Made by a program: the position numbers and the translations under genes. Shown here piece after piece: positions 36,336 through 47,362 of a DNA stretch of 64,000 bases. This DNA is from Bettongia penicillata ogilbyi (taxonomy: Eukaryota; Chordata; Mammalia; Diprotodontia; Potoroidae), in NCBI GenBank assembly GCA_023548195.1, contig JAJHZJ010000008.1, positions 2,256,232 through 2,320,231 of the forward strand, given 5' to 3'. Position 1 is the first letter of the stretch. Each line of letters opens with the position of its first letter. Under the pieces are notes generated by a model that searched no databases, was not told the DNA's origin, and was given only the letters and a program-made list of their open reading frames with translations.

Positions 36336-36662
36336 ATTAAAAAAAAAATTGCAAAACTCTACCTAGAACTAACTATGATTTTTCCATTTAAGTCTGTATG
36401 ATTGAAACAAATTTCACCTTGGGAAATGATGGCTTTCAGTGTTCTCTCATTTTGATCTCCCTTTGCCATTTAAGAGGAGGTATTTTTTTTGTAGGGAACA
36501 CTCCTGCTCTATCTGTGCAAAATATAGGCTCCCTTTTCCATTTTGACCCTGTTTGGAGAAAGAAGAAGTTGTTGAAGCCTAGGAATCATCTGGAGTAGCC
36601 AGGCATGGCACCATCTAGAGTTTAGACCAGGGATATTGCCTCAGCTTTGTCCTCTTCGTCTT
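36336..36662. other. Intronic sequence, nothing recognised
   Basis: A worn SINE-like scrap may sit near 36590-36630. Nothing else. Confidence 0.4.
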
Positions 36663-36863
36663 TACTGCCCCCCCTTTCCCTACTCTGTCTCTGTCTCTGT
36701 CTATTTATCTGTCTGCCTGTCTCTGTCCCCCCTCATCTCTGTATCTGTCTGTCTCTATCTCTCTATTGCTCTCTTTCTCTCTCTGTCTCTCTCTGTCTCT
36801 CTCTCTCTCTCTGACGCGCACGCGCACACACACACACAAACACACACACACACACACACACAC
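36663..36863. repeat. Composite microsatellite: (TCTG/CT)n then (CG)(CA)n
   Basis: A pyrimidine run of CTGT/CTCT units to about 36811 switches at GACGCGCACGCGCACACACA to alternating CA units ending at 36863. Serine/leucine-rich and cysteine/valine-rich open frames over it are repeat products. Confidence 0.92.
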
Positions 36864-37717
36864 TTCTTTTTCCCAGCAGGAATCATTTCCTTTCCTACCC
36901 GTGCTACTGGAAAGCCCATTTCCTTGGCTTCTCTCCTAAAAGGACACAAGCTTAAGGCTGTGTAAAAGAGGTGAGCAAGGGCTGAATTTACATACAGCAG
37001 TGTAGAACACACAGTAACATCTAAATGAGGGCAAACACACATCCCAGGTTTTGTTCTAGAAACAGACCTGAGACAGAACTCTACCCCCACCTTCCCTCCT
37101 ACCCCCATCATGATTGTGAGATTAGGGTAGATCAGGAAACAACCTGACTCATCCTCATGCCCAACAGAGTTGGCAGCTCTTGTCCCCCTCAGAAAGGAGG
37201 AGAGGCAGGTTTATTTTGTTAAGGAGTCTGTCATCACTGATGCTCCTGGGTGTCTTAACTGTTAGAGCAAAAACTTCCTTCTCATTCAGCTTCCTGTTTG
37301 ATAGCATTAGCTTGTTAAGGGGTACCTACTTCAGACAGGATTATTCAGTTCCCTTTTCGCATAACATTCAGAGTAAGACCAGCTATTTTCTACCCCAAGG
37401 GGAGGTGCTTCTTAGTACAGTAAGAAAAACCAAGAAGCATGTGTATAACTCTTTGGCCTACATGTCTTCTTTTCTTTCTCTTGAGTGATACATAAAAACA
37501 GATGTTGGCCAGAAATGCTGTATCAGAAAAGAGAAAAATAGATGATCAGTTCCCAAGTCAGAAAATGGCGCTGAAGCCATTAAAAAGACTTGAACAGCAG
37601 TCCTTTGCCTTCCCAGGAGCACTTTTTTCTCTGCTTGGATAATTAGGTTGAGAACAGTTACTACTTTTGTGTGTGTACTGTCTACCCTGTTAAGCCTATG
37701 GTTTTGTGGCTCTTAGT
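36864..37717. other. Intronic sequence, nothing recognised
   Basis: No repeat recognised. The frame at 37180-37488 (+) shows no family motif. Confidence 0.5.
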
Positions 37718-37812
37718 AAAAAATAATTATGTTTATATAGCACTTTAAGGTTTGCAAAGTGCTTTACAGATATCTTGTTTTATCTTTACAACCCTGGGAA
37801 GTGGGTGCTTAT
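37718..37812 (-). repeat. MIR fragment
   Basis: ATGTTTATATAGCACTTTAA, GGTTTGCAAAGTGCTTTACA, CAACCCTGGGAAGTGGGTGC. Confidence 0.8.
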
Positions 37813-38279
37813 GAGACTTTCTTGGGCCAGCAATCTGGAATAAGACCCCAATCATGATCTTATGTTAGTAGATTACAATAATTGGGTTAAAAATGAGAAA
37901 TAGTCATGGATTGAAGAGATCTTTGGTATAGGGTAAGGACCTTAGCTGGGCAACCTATTACACAGTTTGTTTTATCTGACCTCTTAGCATTTCAATTCCT
38001 CTTCCTCTCACCACATACATGCAGACAACTGCTAGATTCATAAAAGGTTTCATGACCAATGAGAACAAAATTGAAGCCTGGTCTCTGGGTCATGACTACA
38101 GTGAAGGGTACTTTCAGGGAGATGGGGGATAGAATTGAGAGTGAGTTTGGTCCAAAAGGGCTGCTAGGGAAAAAAACATAAGACAAATACAATTTTCATT
38201 ACCCCTTATTTAGGGCATGCATTTTTAACCAAAATGTAGACATATTTATGATTTTGGTAAGCTTGTGACCTCTAAGTGT
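37813..38279. other. Intronic sequence, nothing recognised
   Basis: No gene or repeat supported. Confidence 0.45.
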
Positions 38280-38690
38280 TAGAAGTGGAAGAAAAAGACG
38301 CCAGCTAGTGCAATCTCTATATTATACTAAAGAGGAAAAACAGGACAAGAGAGTTAAGTCATTTGTCCAAGGTCACTTGGGTCATGGGGCAGCTGGGTGC
38401 CACAATGGATGGAGAACTGCACCTGAATTCGGGAAGATTCATCTTCCTGAGTTCAAATCCAGCCTCAAACACTTAATGGGGGTGTGACTCTGGACAAATC
38501 ACTTAACCCTATTTACTCCGGTTTTCTCATCTGTAAAATGAACTGGCAAATCATGCCAGTATCTCTGGCAAGAAAACTCCAAATAGAGTCACAGAGTCAG
38601 ACACAACTTAAAAATTACTGAGCAACAGCCCATAGGTTATAAGCATCAGAGGCAGGATTTGATTCCAGGTCCTCTTTAAAAAAAAATTTT
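38280..38690 (-). repeat. MIR or CR1/L3-type fragment, split by a SINE
   Basis: Left: ACAAGAGAGTTAAGTCATTT and GTCCAAGGTCACTT. Right, after the SINE: AAGCATCAGAGGCAGGATTT and GATTCCAGGTCCTC. Confidence 0.7.
38396..38628 (+). mobile_element. CORE-SINE nested in the MIR-type repeat
   Basis: GGGGCAGCTGGGTGCCACAA, GAGTTCAAATCCAGCCTCAA, TTTTCTCATCTGTAAAATGA, GTCACAGAGTCAGACACAAC and a GAGCAACA end. Confidence 0.9.
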
Positions 38691-39383
38691 TCCACCTCCC
38701 AACCCAGTGATATTTCTAACATACTGAGCTCTCTTTTCCTTTAATCAGAAGTCCTTCACACTCTATGTCTCCATGTTTTACATTTTTCTACCTACTTTTT
38801 AATAGTTAAATTTTAAGAGTCTCTAAACTAAGGGATGAGTTAGCCCAAGTCCTGCCCAGAGGAGGTAGCTCTGAGAGTATCCCTCCCAGTCTGATCACTA
38901 TATAAATATCACCATTATTTGTGACTGCTTATGCGCTGGGTATTATGGGGTATGAAGAGATGTACAAGATAATATTACGATTGTTTCCTTTAGAAATCTG
39001 TATCCTAGTTGCAATCAATAGGCAAGAGCAAGAGAAAAGGCATCTTACAATAAAAGACTTCTCAAAGCTTAGCATTTGGCTATTTACCTGGTGCCAATAG
39101 AATCATATCATTTTGGAGTTGGAAGGAAAAAGAACAGTGATTCTCCTTCCTCTGCTGGAAGACTTAGAACAGAAGAGCTCACTCCCTCCCAAAGCAGTTC
39201 GTTCTGTGCTGTGACAGCTCTTTCTCTTTCCCTCTTTCTTCCTTTTCCTTTCAGTCTCTCATTCTCTCTCTTCTTCCTTTTGCTTGTTTTGTGCTCTACA
39301 CTTATTTCTGCTCTCAGCAGTCAACCAAAATTGATCATTCATAGTATAACTGAACAGATATATGAAGATGTCTATTGTGTCCC
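38691..39383. other. Intronic sequence, nothing recognised
   Basis: C/T-rich at 39215-39295. The frame at 39076-39396 (+) runs through it and shows no motif. Confidence 0.45.
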
Positions 39384-39563
39384 TATGGCACAATGAAAAG
39401 AGTATGAAATTTGGAGTCTTGTGGACCTGAGTTCAAATCCTTCCTCTGGTATTTACGACCTCTTTGAGCAAGTCATTTCACTATTCTAGATCTCAGTTTT
39501 TTCCTCAGTAAAATCAGTAGGTAATTTTGAAGGTTCATTCTAGTCCTAAATCAACAATCCTAT
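39384..39563 (+). repeat. MIR-like element
   Basis: TGGCACAATGAAAAGAGTAT, GGACCTGAGTTCAAATCCTT, GAGCAAGTCATTTCACTATT and a GAAGGTTCATTCTAGTCCTA end. Confidence 0.75.
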
Positions 39564-39579
39564 GGTTTCTTCACCAAAC

Positions 39580-40330
39580 CTGAACTTACTATTGAAGATC
39601 TCATCTAGTCATGGCAGAATATAAAAAGACTCACCTCCTTTCTGGACATCATATTTCTGATTAGAATTTTTTCTGCCCTTTACTTCCAGTTCATAAGGAG
39701 TTTGCCATCTTCCAAAATTTTTACATTTGATTTTAAATCCAAGTGTAAGACTTTATTTCTATCCCCATTAAACTTAATTTTAATAGACTAAGTCAATCAT
39801 TTTCACCCCTTCAATTTAAAAAAAATTAATCCATCTGGCCAATTAACCATATTTCTCAGCTTTGTGGCATCTACAAATTTGATAAACCTACCATCTTTCA
39901 TTCATATAATTTATTAATAAAAATTTGATAAAAATTAATTTGATAAATTTTGATAAAACTAATAAAAATTTGATAAACCTACCATCTTTTATTCATACAA
40001 TTTATTAATAAAAATTCAGAACACAATAGAGCCAACAGCAGTCCATTTCTAACTTCTTCCATTGTCTTCATTCCAGACATTTTTGTGTCTGGTTTTCTAA
40101 TTCTGAAAACCCACCTAAATCCATTGTTATCCAGCCTCTATCTCTGTTTTCTCCACTAGGATATTGTGAAAATCTCAGCACATGCCTTTCGAATTTCAGG
40201 TATACCAGGCTTATTGCACTGCTTGTATCTGTCAGCTGAGTACCCCTTCTGCAGACATGCTACCTAATAAAGTTGGATAGCTCATGTCTCACTTTTTTTA
40301 CTCAGTCCATCAATAGTTCCAGCTAGTAAC
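39580..40330 (-). mobile_element. CR1/L3 LINE fragment (ORF2 region, antisense)
   Basis: Reverse-strand CR1/L3 wording: AAATCCAAGTGTAAGACTTT, TATCCCCATTAAACTTAATT, CAGCTTTGTGGCATCTACAA, ATTTGATAAACCTACCATCT and CAGAACACAATAGAGCCAAC. A local tandem duplication sits inside it (39875-40015). Frames decayed. Confidence 0.8.
39875..40015. repeat. Tandem duplication inside the CR1/L3 remnant
   Basis: About 50 bases from 39875 (AAATTTGATAAACCTACCAT onward) recur at 39966 with two substitutions, offset 91. Between them lie short TTTGATAAA-like units. Confidence 0.85.
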
Positions 40331-40484
40331 TAATAAGAAGATGGGGGAACCAGACATGTATGTGTATGAATTTCACAAACCAGAATTTCACTTTTCAGTA
40401 ATCTGCTTTGAGATGTCTCCAAGAATTCATTTAGCCTAAAAATGGGGACTGACCAGATCTGGCATAGTACACAGAGCTTTGAAA
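40331..40484. other. Intronic sequence, nothing recognised
   Basis: No repeat or exon signal. Confidence 0.4.
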
Positions 40485-40920
40485 TTAACAGTCAAGAATG
40501 AGCGAGTGGATAAGTGTTTTTGAACACTTACTTTGTGCTAAATATTATACTGAGTGTTGGAGACATGGATAAAACAAGCAAGACAGTTCCTTTTCTAAAG
40601 GAACTTTAATTCTAAAGAGGGAAAACAGAAAGGGGAGTTAGAAGAGAGAATGGAGAAAGAAATGCCAGGAATTGTCATGGTAGTACAATTCAGGCAATAT
40701 AAGACATGAGAACCCAAAGTCCCAGAGGTGGAGTCCATGGTTATGGTGAGAAGAGTCAAGTCATAAGACTTGATGACCAAGAAGTGGAACAGTAACCTGT
40801 GGTGTGGCCCAAGGACCAAGTCTGAGATCAGTAAGGAGGGGATTAAGGAAGATGGCCAGGCAGCAGGCAGCATGATTTGAAAATGTTCACAAAGTGGCAT
40901 GGTGGCCAGTTCCTGGGCAA
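40485..40920 (+). repeat. Ancient interspersed repeat, worn
   Basis: GTGTTTTTGAACACTTACTT, TGTGCTAAATATTATACTGA, GTGTTGGAGACATGGATAAA. The later part (CAAGGACCAAGTCTGAGATC) is less certain. Confidence 0.55.
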
Positions 40921-41055
40921 AATAAGACCAAATCCCACCTCAAAGACTTCCATGCTCTTTGACTGTTGCAAATCGCTGAACAGCTCAGTTCCTCAATTGT
41001 ATCATCTGTACAGCTTCTAAGGTTCCTTCCAGCACTAAAAATCTGTTATCTTAGC
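40921..41055 (+). repeat. MIR-like fragment
   Basis: AATCGCTGAACAGCTCAGTT, CCTCAATTGTATCATCTGTA, AGGTTCCTTCCAGCACTAAA. Confidence 0.55.
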
Positions 41056-42179
41056 CTGGAATCTATAATTGCAGAAGACATATCAGTGTTCCTACCAAAA
41101 TCTCCTTACTAACATGTGAGTACCAACTTTGGTTTGTTTAACTGAATCAGAAGCAGAGGTTGGGTTTCAGAAAGGGATTCATTCATTCTACTAACGCTTC
41201 AGGATAGTAAGATAAAAAAATTAAACAAGCAAAGAATGTAGAATTTCAAAGCATTCATTTCAAAGCACAAGAATTTTATCCTAAAATAGCTTCAGTTCAG
41301 GTATAAAGGGCTAGTGTCGCTTCCTCAGCTAACTATCCCCACTCCTGAATATTTAGCACCTGGACCTGACACCACTCTGTTCCCATCTGTCTTCCTTTCT
41401 TGGGAAATGGTCCAGATCAGTCCCTCTGGTCTCCTTATTGCTTTCTCCTTAAAATTTGTTGCTCTCCGTGGTCCCTACCAGTTTTTCAAGAGAATGTCGT
41501 ACCCATTCTGCTGGGAAATGCTGCAAGGTGTTATTAGCAGACCACTTTAGCAAGATTCTACCTACTAATGATAAGGGGTGGGGGGGGGGAATCTTATCTT
41601 CACAATTGTCATCCACTGTAGCATGTGTATAATCCTACCTCAAACCCTCCAACTTACATGAGAGCCCTCATTGTGGAATTGCTACTGGTAACACTTAGAA
41701 CTAAGCCTAACTATATGGTTATACAAGTTAAGATTACAAACAGTATACTTCAGTATTTTGTACTGATTCTCTTTGCTTGTGTTTTATCATCCTGTTTAAT
41801 TCTTTTCCACACTCTTCCATAGACTCTCCATGGAGTATCTACCCCGAATACTTGAGATCTTTCCCTGGATCTTTTAATATTTTGTAGATAACAGTGCCCT
41901 ACTCTACCTGACCATATATAATCTCTCATTCTTACTATATAACCTTTTATAGTTGTACATGCACAGGTTGATCATCTTTTATGACATTTTTCTTCTACAA
42001 GTCATTACTGGCAATAGCCTACTTATACCTACCATATGTCTTTCTATTGAAGCCATGATGTTCTGTGATTTATAGATATAATATCATTTTCAAAGGCTTC
42101 AAACATCCATTTTCAGAATATCACAGGGACAGGAAAATTTCAAAGGAATGGGGAAAATGATAAATTATTTTGAAAGTAG
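41056..42179. other. Intronic sequence, no family recognised
   Basis: GC-richer patch at 41310-41550 with an open frame lacking an ATG start. It is bounded by neither a convincing acceptor nor donor, and a G-run follows at about 41580-41589. Confidence 0.45.
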
Positions 42180-42360
42180 AATGATATAATGGGGGGAGAC
42201 CAAATTTGTTATTAGAGAATGTGCGTTCAAATTTTGTCTCTGACTTTTGCTATGTGTATAAATTTGAGTAAATCATTGAACCTCTCTTAGCTTTAGTTTT
42301 ATTATCTATAAAATACTAGGACCAGATGGACTCTGAAGCCCTTTCTGGAAGGATTAACAA
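42180..42360 (+). repeat. MIR-like fragment
   Basis: GTGCGTTCAAATTTTGTCTC, GAGTAAATCATTGAACCTCT, ATCTATAAAATACTAGGACC and GACTCTGAAGCCCTTTCTGG. Confidence 0.7.
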
Positions 42361-42850
42361 GAAGTCCTAAGTAACTGCTGACCCACGTGGCTGCCATGTC
42401 TCTGTGAAGAACTCTAGAATACTCTAATTTAGGCTAGACAAGCTTTTGTCTTTAGGAACCATTCTGTTTTCTAATCTGTCTGCTAATGGTGGAGACCGTA
42501 GTCATAAGACCCTATAGGGATATATATGCCTGGCTTTCTGGGACAATATGGACATAATAGAACTTGTCAGCACACACTAATGGGAACTAGGTAGATAGTT
42601 CCTACCCCAGGACTTTTATTCATACTTTAGTTCAACTGTTATATGGACCTGCCTACTAGATCCAGAGTCTGGGACATCAGTCCTCACTTCAGATGCTGTA
42701 CTCTACCTGGTCTGAATCTTGATAAAGAGTCTCTGCCAGTATATTCTGATTCTGCTTCTTTTGTGCCCTTTCTATCCTGTCTGGATCTCTGAACAAGGAT
42801 CCCAATTTACCTGCACAGATTTTATACTTATCCTCTTTCCTCCCTTTTGC
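42361..42850. other. Intronic sequence, nothing recognised
   Basis: No gene or repeat supported. Confidence 0.45.
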
Positions 42851-43086
42851 AGGAGGCAGCTAGGTGGCTTGGTGTATAGAGCATTGGAGTCAGGAAGACC
42901 CTCGGATCAAATCTGACTAGATACTTACTAGCTCCATGATGCTGGGCAAGCCACTTAACCTGTTTACCTTAATCCATTGAGGAAAGAAATGACAAATCAC
43001 TCTAGGATATCTGCCCCCCAAAAAAACCTCATGGAAAGTATGGTTCATAGAGTCATAAAGAGTCGGACGCAAATGAACAACCACCA
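42851..43086 (+). mobile_element. CORE-SINE, near full length
   Basis: AGGAGGCAGCTAGGTGGCTT, GAGTCAGGAAGACCCTCGGA, GATGCTGGGCAAGCCACTTA, then CATAAAGAGTCGGACGCAAA and a GAACAACCACC end. Confidence 0.88.
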
Positions 43087-43522
43087 ATCCCAGCCACAAC
43101 ATCAATTAGAATTGGAATTCTAATCTTTGACCTCAGAGTCCCCTTCTGGATTCACAGTACCCATATATCCTATTTAGATTAATTCATTCATTGGGCTCCC
43201 AAATGCAAAAGAAACCTATTGCTCAAGATGCTCACCATCTTTGCTCCAGTACATGAGATAATGCAACATGCAGCCACAGAAAGTTAACAGATGGAAAGGA
43301 AGAGGGAGGGAGCAAGGAAGGGACTAGCACTGTGGAAATAAATGTGAGCCTAACTGAGCTTACAATCTAATAGGAGAAGACAAGTCATACGGTGCTGGGA
43401 GGAATGTTTTGCACTGGGAAATTTCAGGGGTGATAAGTGGGAAGGATAAGACAATCAATTCAGGAGATTAAAGACAAGTTTGTTTGTTTTCAACCCATTG
43501 TTTTGATTTTTCAAAATCATTT
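43087..43522 (+). repeat. Ancient interspersed repeat, very worn
   Basis: GAGCCTAACTGAGCTTACAA and TCTAATAGGAGAAGACAAGT fit this class. The rest is uncertain. Confidence 0.4.
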
Positions 43523-43715
43523 AAAGAACATAGTGTAGGGGAGAGCATTGACTGCCAAGTCAAAAAACCCGGGTTCAAGTTCCACCTCCAGTGCTTACTA
43601 CCTGTGTGATCTTAGTGGAGTCTGTTATCCCTGGATCTCCATTTCTTTATCTGTAAACTGAGAGGGTTGGACCAGATGGCTTCAGAGGGCCCCTCCATGT
43701 CTAAATTTTACATAG
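43523..43715 (+). repeat. MIR-like element
   Basis: CCCGGGTTCAAGTTCCACCT, CTTACTACCTGTGTGATCTT, TTTCTTTATCTGTAAACTGA and TTGGACCAGATGGCTTCAGA. Confidence 0.75.
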
Positions 43716-44201
43716 CACAACCTTGCAAATATATGAAAATAACTATCACGTCATGGAAAGATCTTGGGATTTGGAGTCTAGAGGAGGTACTCCTGGTAGA
43801 CTTCATAGAAGCTTGCATCCAGTGAAACCCCTTTGAATTCAAACACAAATATCACATCATCTATGATATCTAAATAGGGTTAATAACAATGAAATGTTTA
43901 AAAAAAATTTATTTTTCTGACTTCCTTCTTTTGAGTAACAGCACTGATATTCTCTCTGGGTACACCAGGCACCCTGACTAGGAAGCTTACTGTTATCTTA
44001 ACACATCCTTTTCCCTTATCTCACCAATATATAGGATGTTTCTGAGCTCTGTTAACTTTTCTCTTGGAAGTGTCTCCAGTACACATCCCTTTCTTTGAAT
44101 TTCTATTTCCTCATCTCCTCAGGCTCAATTGCTATAAAAGATTCCTTCTTGGCCTGAACATTGTCTCTCTTATACTCTATGGGTGTTTATATGTAAATAT
44201 A
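43716..44201. other. Intronic sequence, nothing firm
   Basis: A MIR-like scrap (GATTTGGAGTCTAGAGGAGG) near 43768. No gene. Confidence 0.4.

Positions 44202-44234
<33 letters not shown>
44202..44234. repeat. (AC)n microsatellite
   Basis: Sixteen or so uninterrupted AC units. Confidence 0.95.
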
Positions 44235-44236
<2 letters not shown>

Positions 44237-44237
44237 T

Positions 44238-44600
44238 CACCCTGATTAAAAACCTTCACTAGCTCCCTATATCCTAAAATACTGCCTAAACTGCCCTTTC
44301 TTATTTTCAAGGCTTTCTATCATCTAGTCTTTGAATTCTGCATATTGAACTATGTTTCTTATTCCCCCAAATGAAACTTCAGCTCTGAACAAGCCAAGTC
44401 TCATCACATGATCATGTTAGCTTCCAGTTTACACAGATATTTCCTCTACTCTTCATACACCTTCCCATGGACTTGGCATACCCTCTGCAATCTTTGCTTA
44501 TCTAAATCCTGCCCTTCTTTCAACAGCCAATTTAAGTTTTACCTGGTTCTTAAAGACTTCCTGGACCACTTCCTCTCTTCCTGATTCTTATCTCCCACCC
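44238..44600 (+). mobile_element. L2 LINE fragment
   Basis: TTAAAAACCTTCACTAGCTC, CACCTTCCCATGGACTTGGC, AAATCCTGCCCTTCTTTCAA, CAGCCAATTTAAGTTTTACC, AGACTTCCTGGACCACTTCC. Confidence 0.8.
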
Positions 44601-44604
44601 AGCA

Positions 44605-45015
44605 ATAATACATCTAACTTTTAATAAGCACCTAATATGTGTAGAGCAGCTAGGTGGCACAGCAGGTAAGACACATGTCTAGCATCAGAACTCTTCTTCC
44701 TGAGTTCATATCTGGCCTCAGACACTTTCTAGTCTTGTGACTGACTCTGGGCAAGTTACTTAACCCTGTTTGCCCTAGTTTCCTTATCTGTAAAATAAGC
44801 AGAGAGGGAAATGGTAAACCACTCCAGTGTCTTTGCCAAGAAACCCTCAAATGGTCACAGAGTCAAAAATGATTGAGAAACTCCTGAACAATAACACTAA
44901 AAATTGTAAGACATTATGCTAAGGACTTCAATACAAAAAAAGAAAAAGAAAAGAACTAAAAAAACTAGGCCCTATCCTTAAGGAGTTGACTTTCTTCTGG
45001 GGATTATACCATGTA
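44605..45015 (+). repeat. Ancient repeat split by a SINE
   Basis: Left: TTTTAATAAGCACCTAATAT. Right: TAAGACATTATGCTAAGGAC, TTCAATACAAAAAAAGAAAA and CCCTATCCTTAAGGAGTTGA. The SINE sits exactly within the 'CCTACTATGTGCCAGGC' position of this repeat. Confidence 0.65.
44644..44896 (+). mobile_element. CORE-SINE nested in the ancient repeat
   Basis: GAGCAGCTAGGTGGCACAGC, GACTCTGGGCAAGTTACTTA, CTTTGCCAAGAAACCCTCAA, GGTCACAGAGTCAAAAATGA. The flanks CTAATATGTGTA (44632) and CTAAAAATTGTA (44897) agree at 9 of 12 bases, a decayed target duplication. Confidence 0.88.
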
Positions 45016-45195
45016 CTTCTATCTCATTTGTACTGTTAATTTCATGTGTTACTTTCTCTCCATAATGACAAGAAAAACCTCGTGGATGGGGACCATAGCT
45101 TATTCTCCAATCTCTTTGTACTACTTAGAATAATATTGTGTACACAGTAGGACCTTGTGTGTGGTAGGTGCTTGACTTTGATTGACTACCAAAAT
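45016..45195 (+). repeat. L2 3' end
   Basis: CTCGTGGATGGGGACCATAG, TCTTTGTACTACTTAGAATA and GTGGTAGGTGCTTGACTTTG follow L2 terminal order. Confidence 0.7.
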
Positions 45196-47342
45196 GTGAA
45201 AGTTGCTTTTTTGTTACCTTTTACATTATTTCATTCAGTGGGTGTATTTAGTTCTGCACCATCTGATAAATTGCCTTATGATCTACATCAGACAAAAATT
45301 TTAAGTAGACTTAAAAAAAAAAAAAAGCTTTCGCTAGCTGTACCTTGTTAAATGATCCTATAACCAGCTTGTTGAAATGTGCCTTAAAGCCTTCTATAGC
45401 AATTGTAATCATATGCGGTGACACCCACTGGTGCTGGGAAAAACAAAGCTGATTAGGCCTACGACACCTGAATGTTAAATCTTTTCATGAATTTAAAATT
45501 CTTGGTTTCCTTTTTTTAACCCCATTAGAATTATATGAGCACTTTTAACCCTGCTTTTCCCTTAAAGGCTTATTATTTCAATGTAATTGAGATTTCAACA
45601 TTTATAATTTTGCTTCAATCCCAAAGCAGTGAAGCAAGATGGTTTTCTAAAAATCCTAGAAGAGGAGACCTCTGGGCCAGAGGTTATATAAGAAAATAGC
45701 TCTATCTTCTTTTCTCCGGGCATTGCCTCTGTCCCTTTGTTCAAGAGTAAGAAATTATTAGTTGTTAAATAACTATGATATGGATTATTAGGGACCATTA
45801 GAAACATTCAGTAATTACTGGTTGTAATATAATAGAGGAGGAGGTTTTTTTTTCTTCATTGTTGTATCCTGCAAAGAGTATTAAGAGGTTTGATAGTATG
45901 TATTCAAGCCATTACATATCACAGATTCATTTCCAGCAAAGAGAGAATTACCCCGTTAGATTGCATTATCTAGCTTAATAATCACTGCTGGTGTTCACAA
46001 TGAGGGTGAAGGATAGTTCTTGCATCTTTTCCTCTTTTTTAATACCTGCATTTATATTAATATCATGGCTTAATGTATTGCTTTAAAATTATTTTGCACT
46101 TTGAAGTGTAGTTAGTCTAAGATTGACATATTTCTATGGGTAGGAGCATAATAAGTTTAGTACCAAGTTACAGCCATTTTTCTAGCTCATGTAATGTTTG
46201 GTTTGCTTAAATGTAATTTTGAGCTTAGCATCTCAGAGAGGGAGGCTGTGAGGGAGGGAGGGAGAAAATTTGGAACTCAAAATTTTTAAAGAAGAATGTT
46301 GAAAATTATCTTTACAATTGAGAGTAAACATTCAAAAAATTAAAATGTAATTTGGGGAGAATTTTGTCATGTCTGCACAACCAGGTAATGCCATTGAAAA
46401 GTCAGTCTCACATGTCCCATTAATCTATGAAAACATAATGCCTTTTGCTAACCACTTGTTATGGCCACAAAGGTTGATTGGTTGTTAAAACCTAGTCATC
46501 ACATTAATATATATTTTTAAACGGTCAAATTCTTTATGGTCAGTTGTGGTTTAGTAACATCCCATTTCCACCGCTGTCATGGGGGACCATCTCTGGTCAC
46601 CTATGACTTACTTCAAAATGTAGAGATACTGCATAGTGTGAAATTGGAAAATCTGTTCTGTGTGTGTTCTAATGGATGTAACGGCCATTAAGTATATGAG
46701 TCTTCTGACGTTGTAATCAGATGTGATTCAGTCTGTTAAATATCCATGAAGCAACATCTGCTTCCCAGAGTGACCTTCTGGTAAAGAATACTTAGCATCT
46801 ATTAGTAGATCATAGTGCAGATCTGCCTTATTTGAAATGCACTAAACTAGAGTCATCTACTGCTGTTAAGCAACTAGCTTGTAATAATTTATTGCAGTTA
46901 AATAAAGCTTAAAAAAACTCCATTAAATAATTATAGGGATTATATGCATTTCGAAAACCTTTGTGTTCTACCGAAATTACCCATTTAATTTCAGGGTTGG
47001 TTTGTTAAAAAAAGCTGAGATCTAAAGGCACATTAGGGGAGCTGTCAGATGCTGTTTTCTGTAGGTGTTAATAAAACCAGATGAAAAAAAAACCTGAAAC
47101 AAATTAAAACCAAAAGCAATTTTGCCATCTGTTGTATATTAATTAGAACTTTGTGTATCAAGGGTAAACTCGCTCTTAGAGAATGTCACTGAACACTCGC
47201 TAATAGAATAATATGCAAATATATTAGACCATGGAATTATATTCAGTTTTTAATTCTAACTCAACTGTTTAGCTATCCCCCAAGAAATCAGTAGTGTGTT
47301 TATTTGTACATGTGTTTTATGTAGAAATTCATAATGGTTTCT
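45196..47342. other. Largely repeat-poor intron leading to the TENM3 exon
   Basis: Only one repeat fragment recognised: an unclassified piece at about 46225-46350 (GGGAGGGAGGGAGAAAATTT, then GTTGAAAATTATCTTTACAA). The rest is unique. 46880-47340 is A/T-rich with ATGCAAAT and TTAATTA motifs, the kind of text often conserved near developmental-gene exons. Confidence 0.55.
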
Positions 47343-47362
47343 CATCTTTTTTTGTTTTTTAG
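47343..47362 (+). promoter_or_regulatory. TENM3: 3' splice site (acceptor) of the TENM3 exon
   Basis: A pyrimidine run of mostly T ends in AG directly before the exon. A second AG follows at 47363-47364, but using it would drop two bases and break the reading frame, so the first AG is chosen. Confidence 0.85.

Noticed and set aside
36636..37111. Overlapping open frames rich in Ser/Leu (+) and Cys/Val (-)
   Set aside because: Produced by the CT and CA microsatellites.
41314..41550. GC-richer open frame as an exon
   Set aside because: No ATG start, no convincing acceptor with pyrimidine tract or donor, and no recognised protein family.
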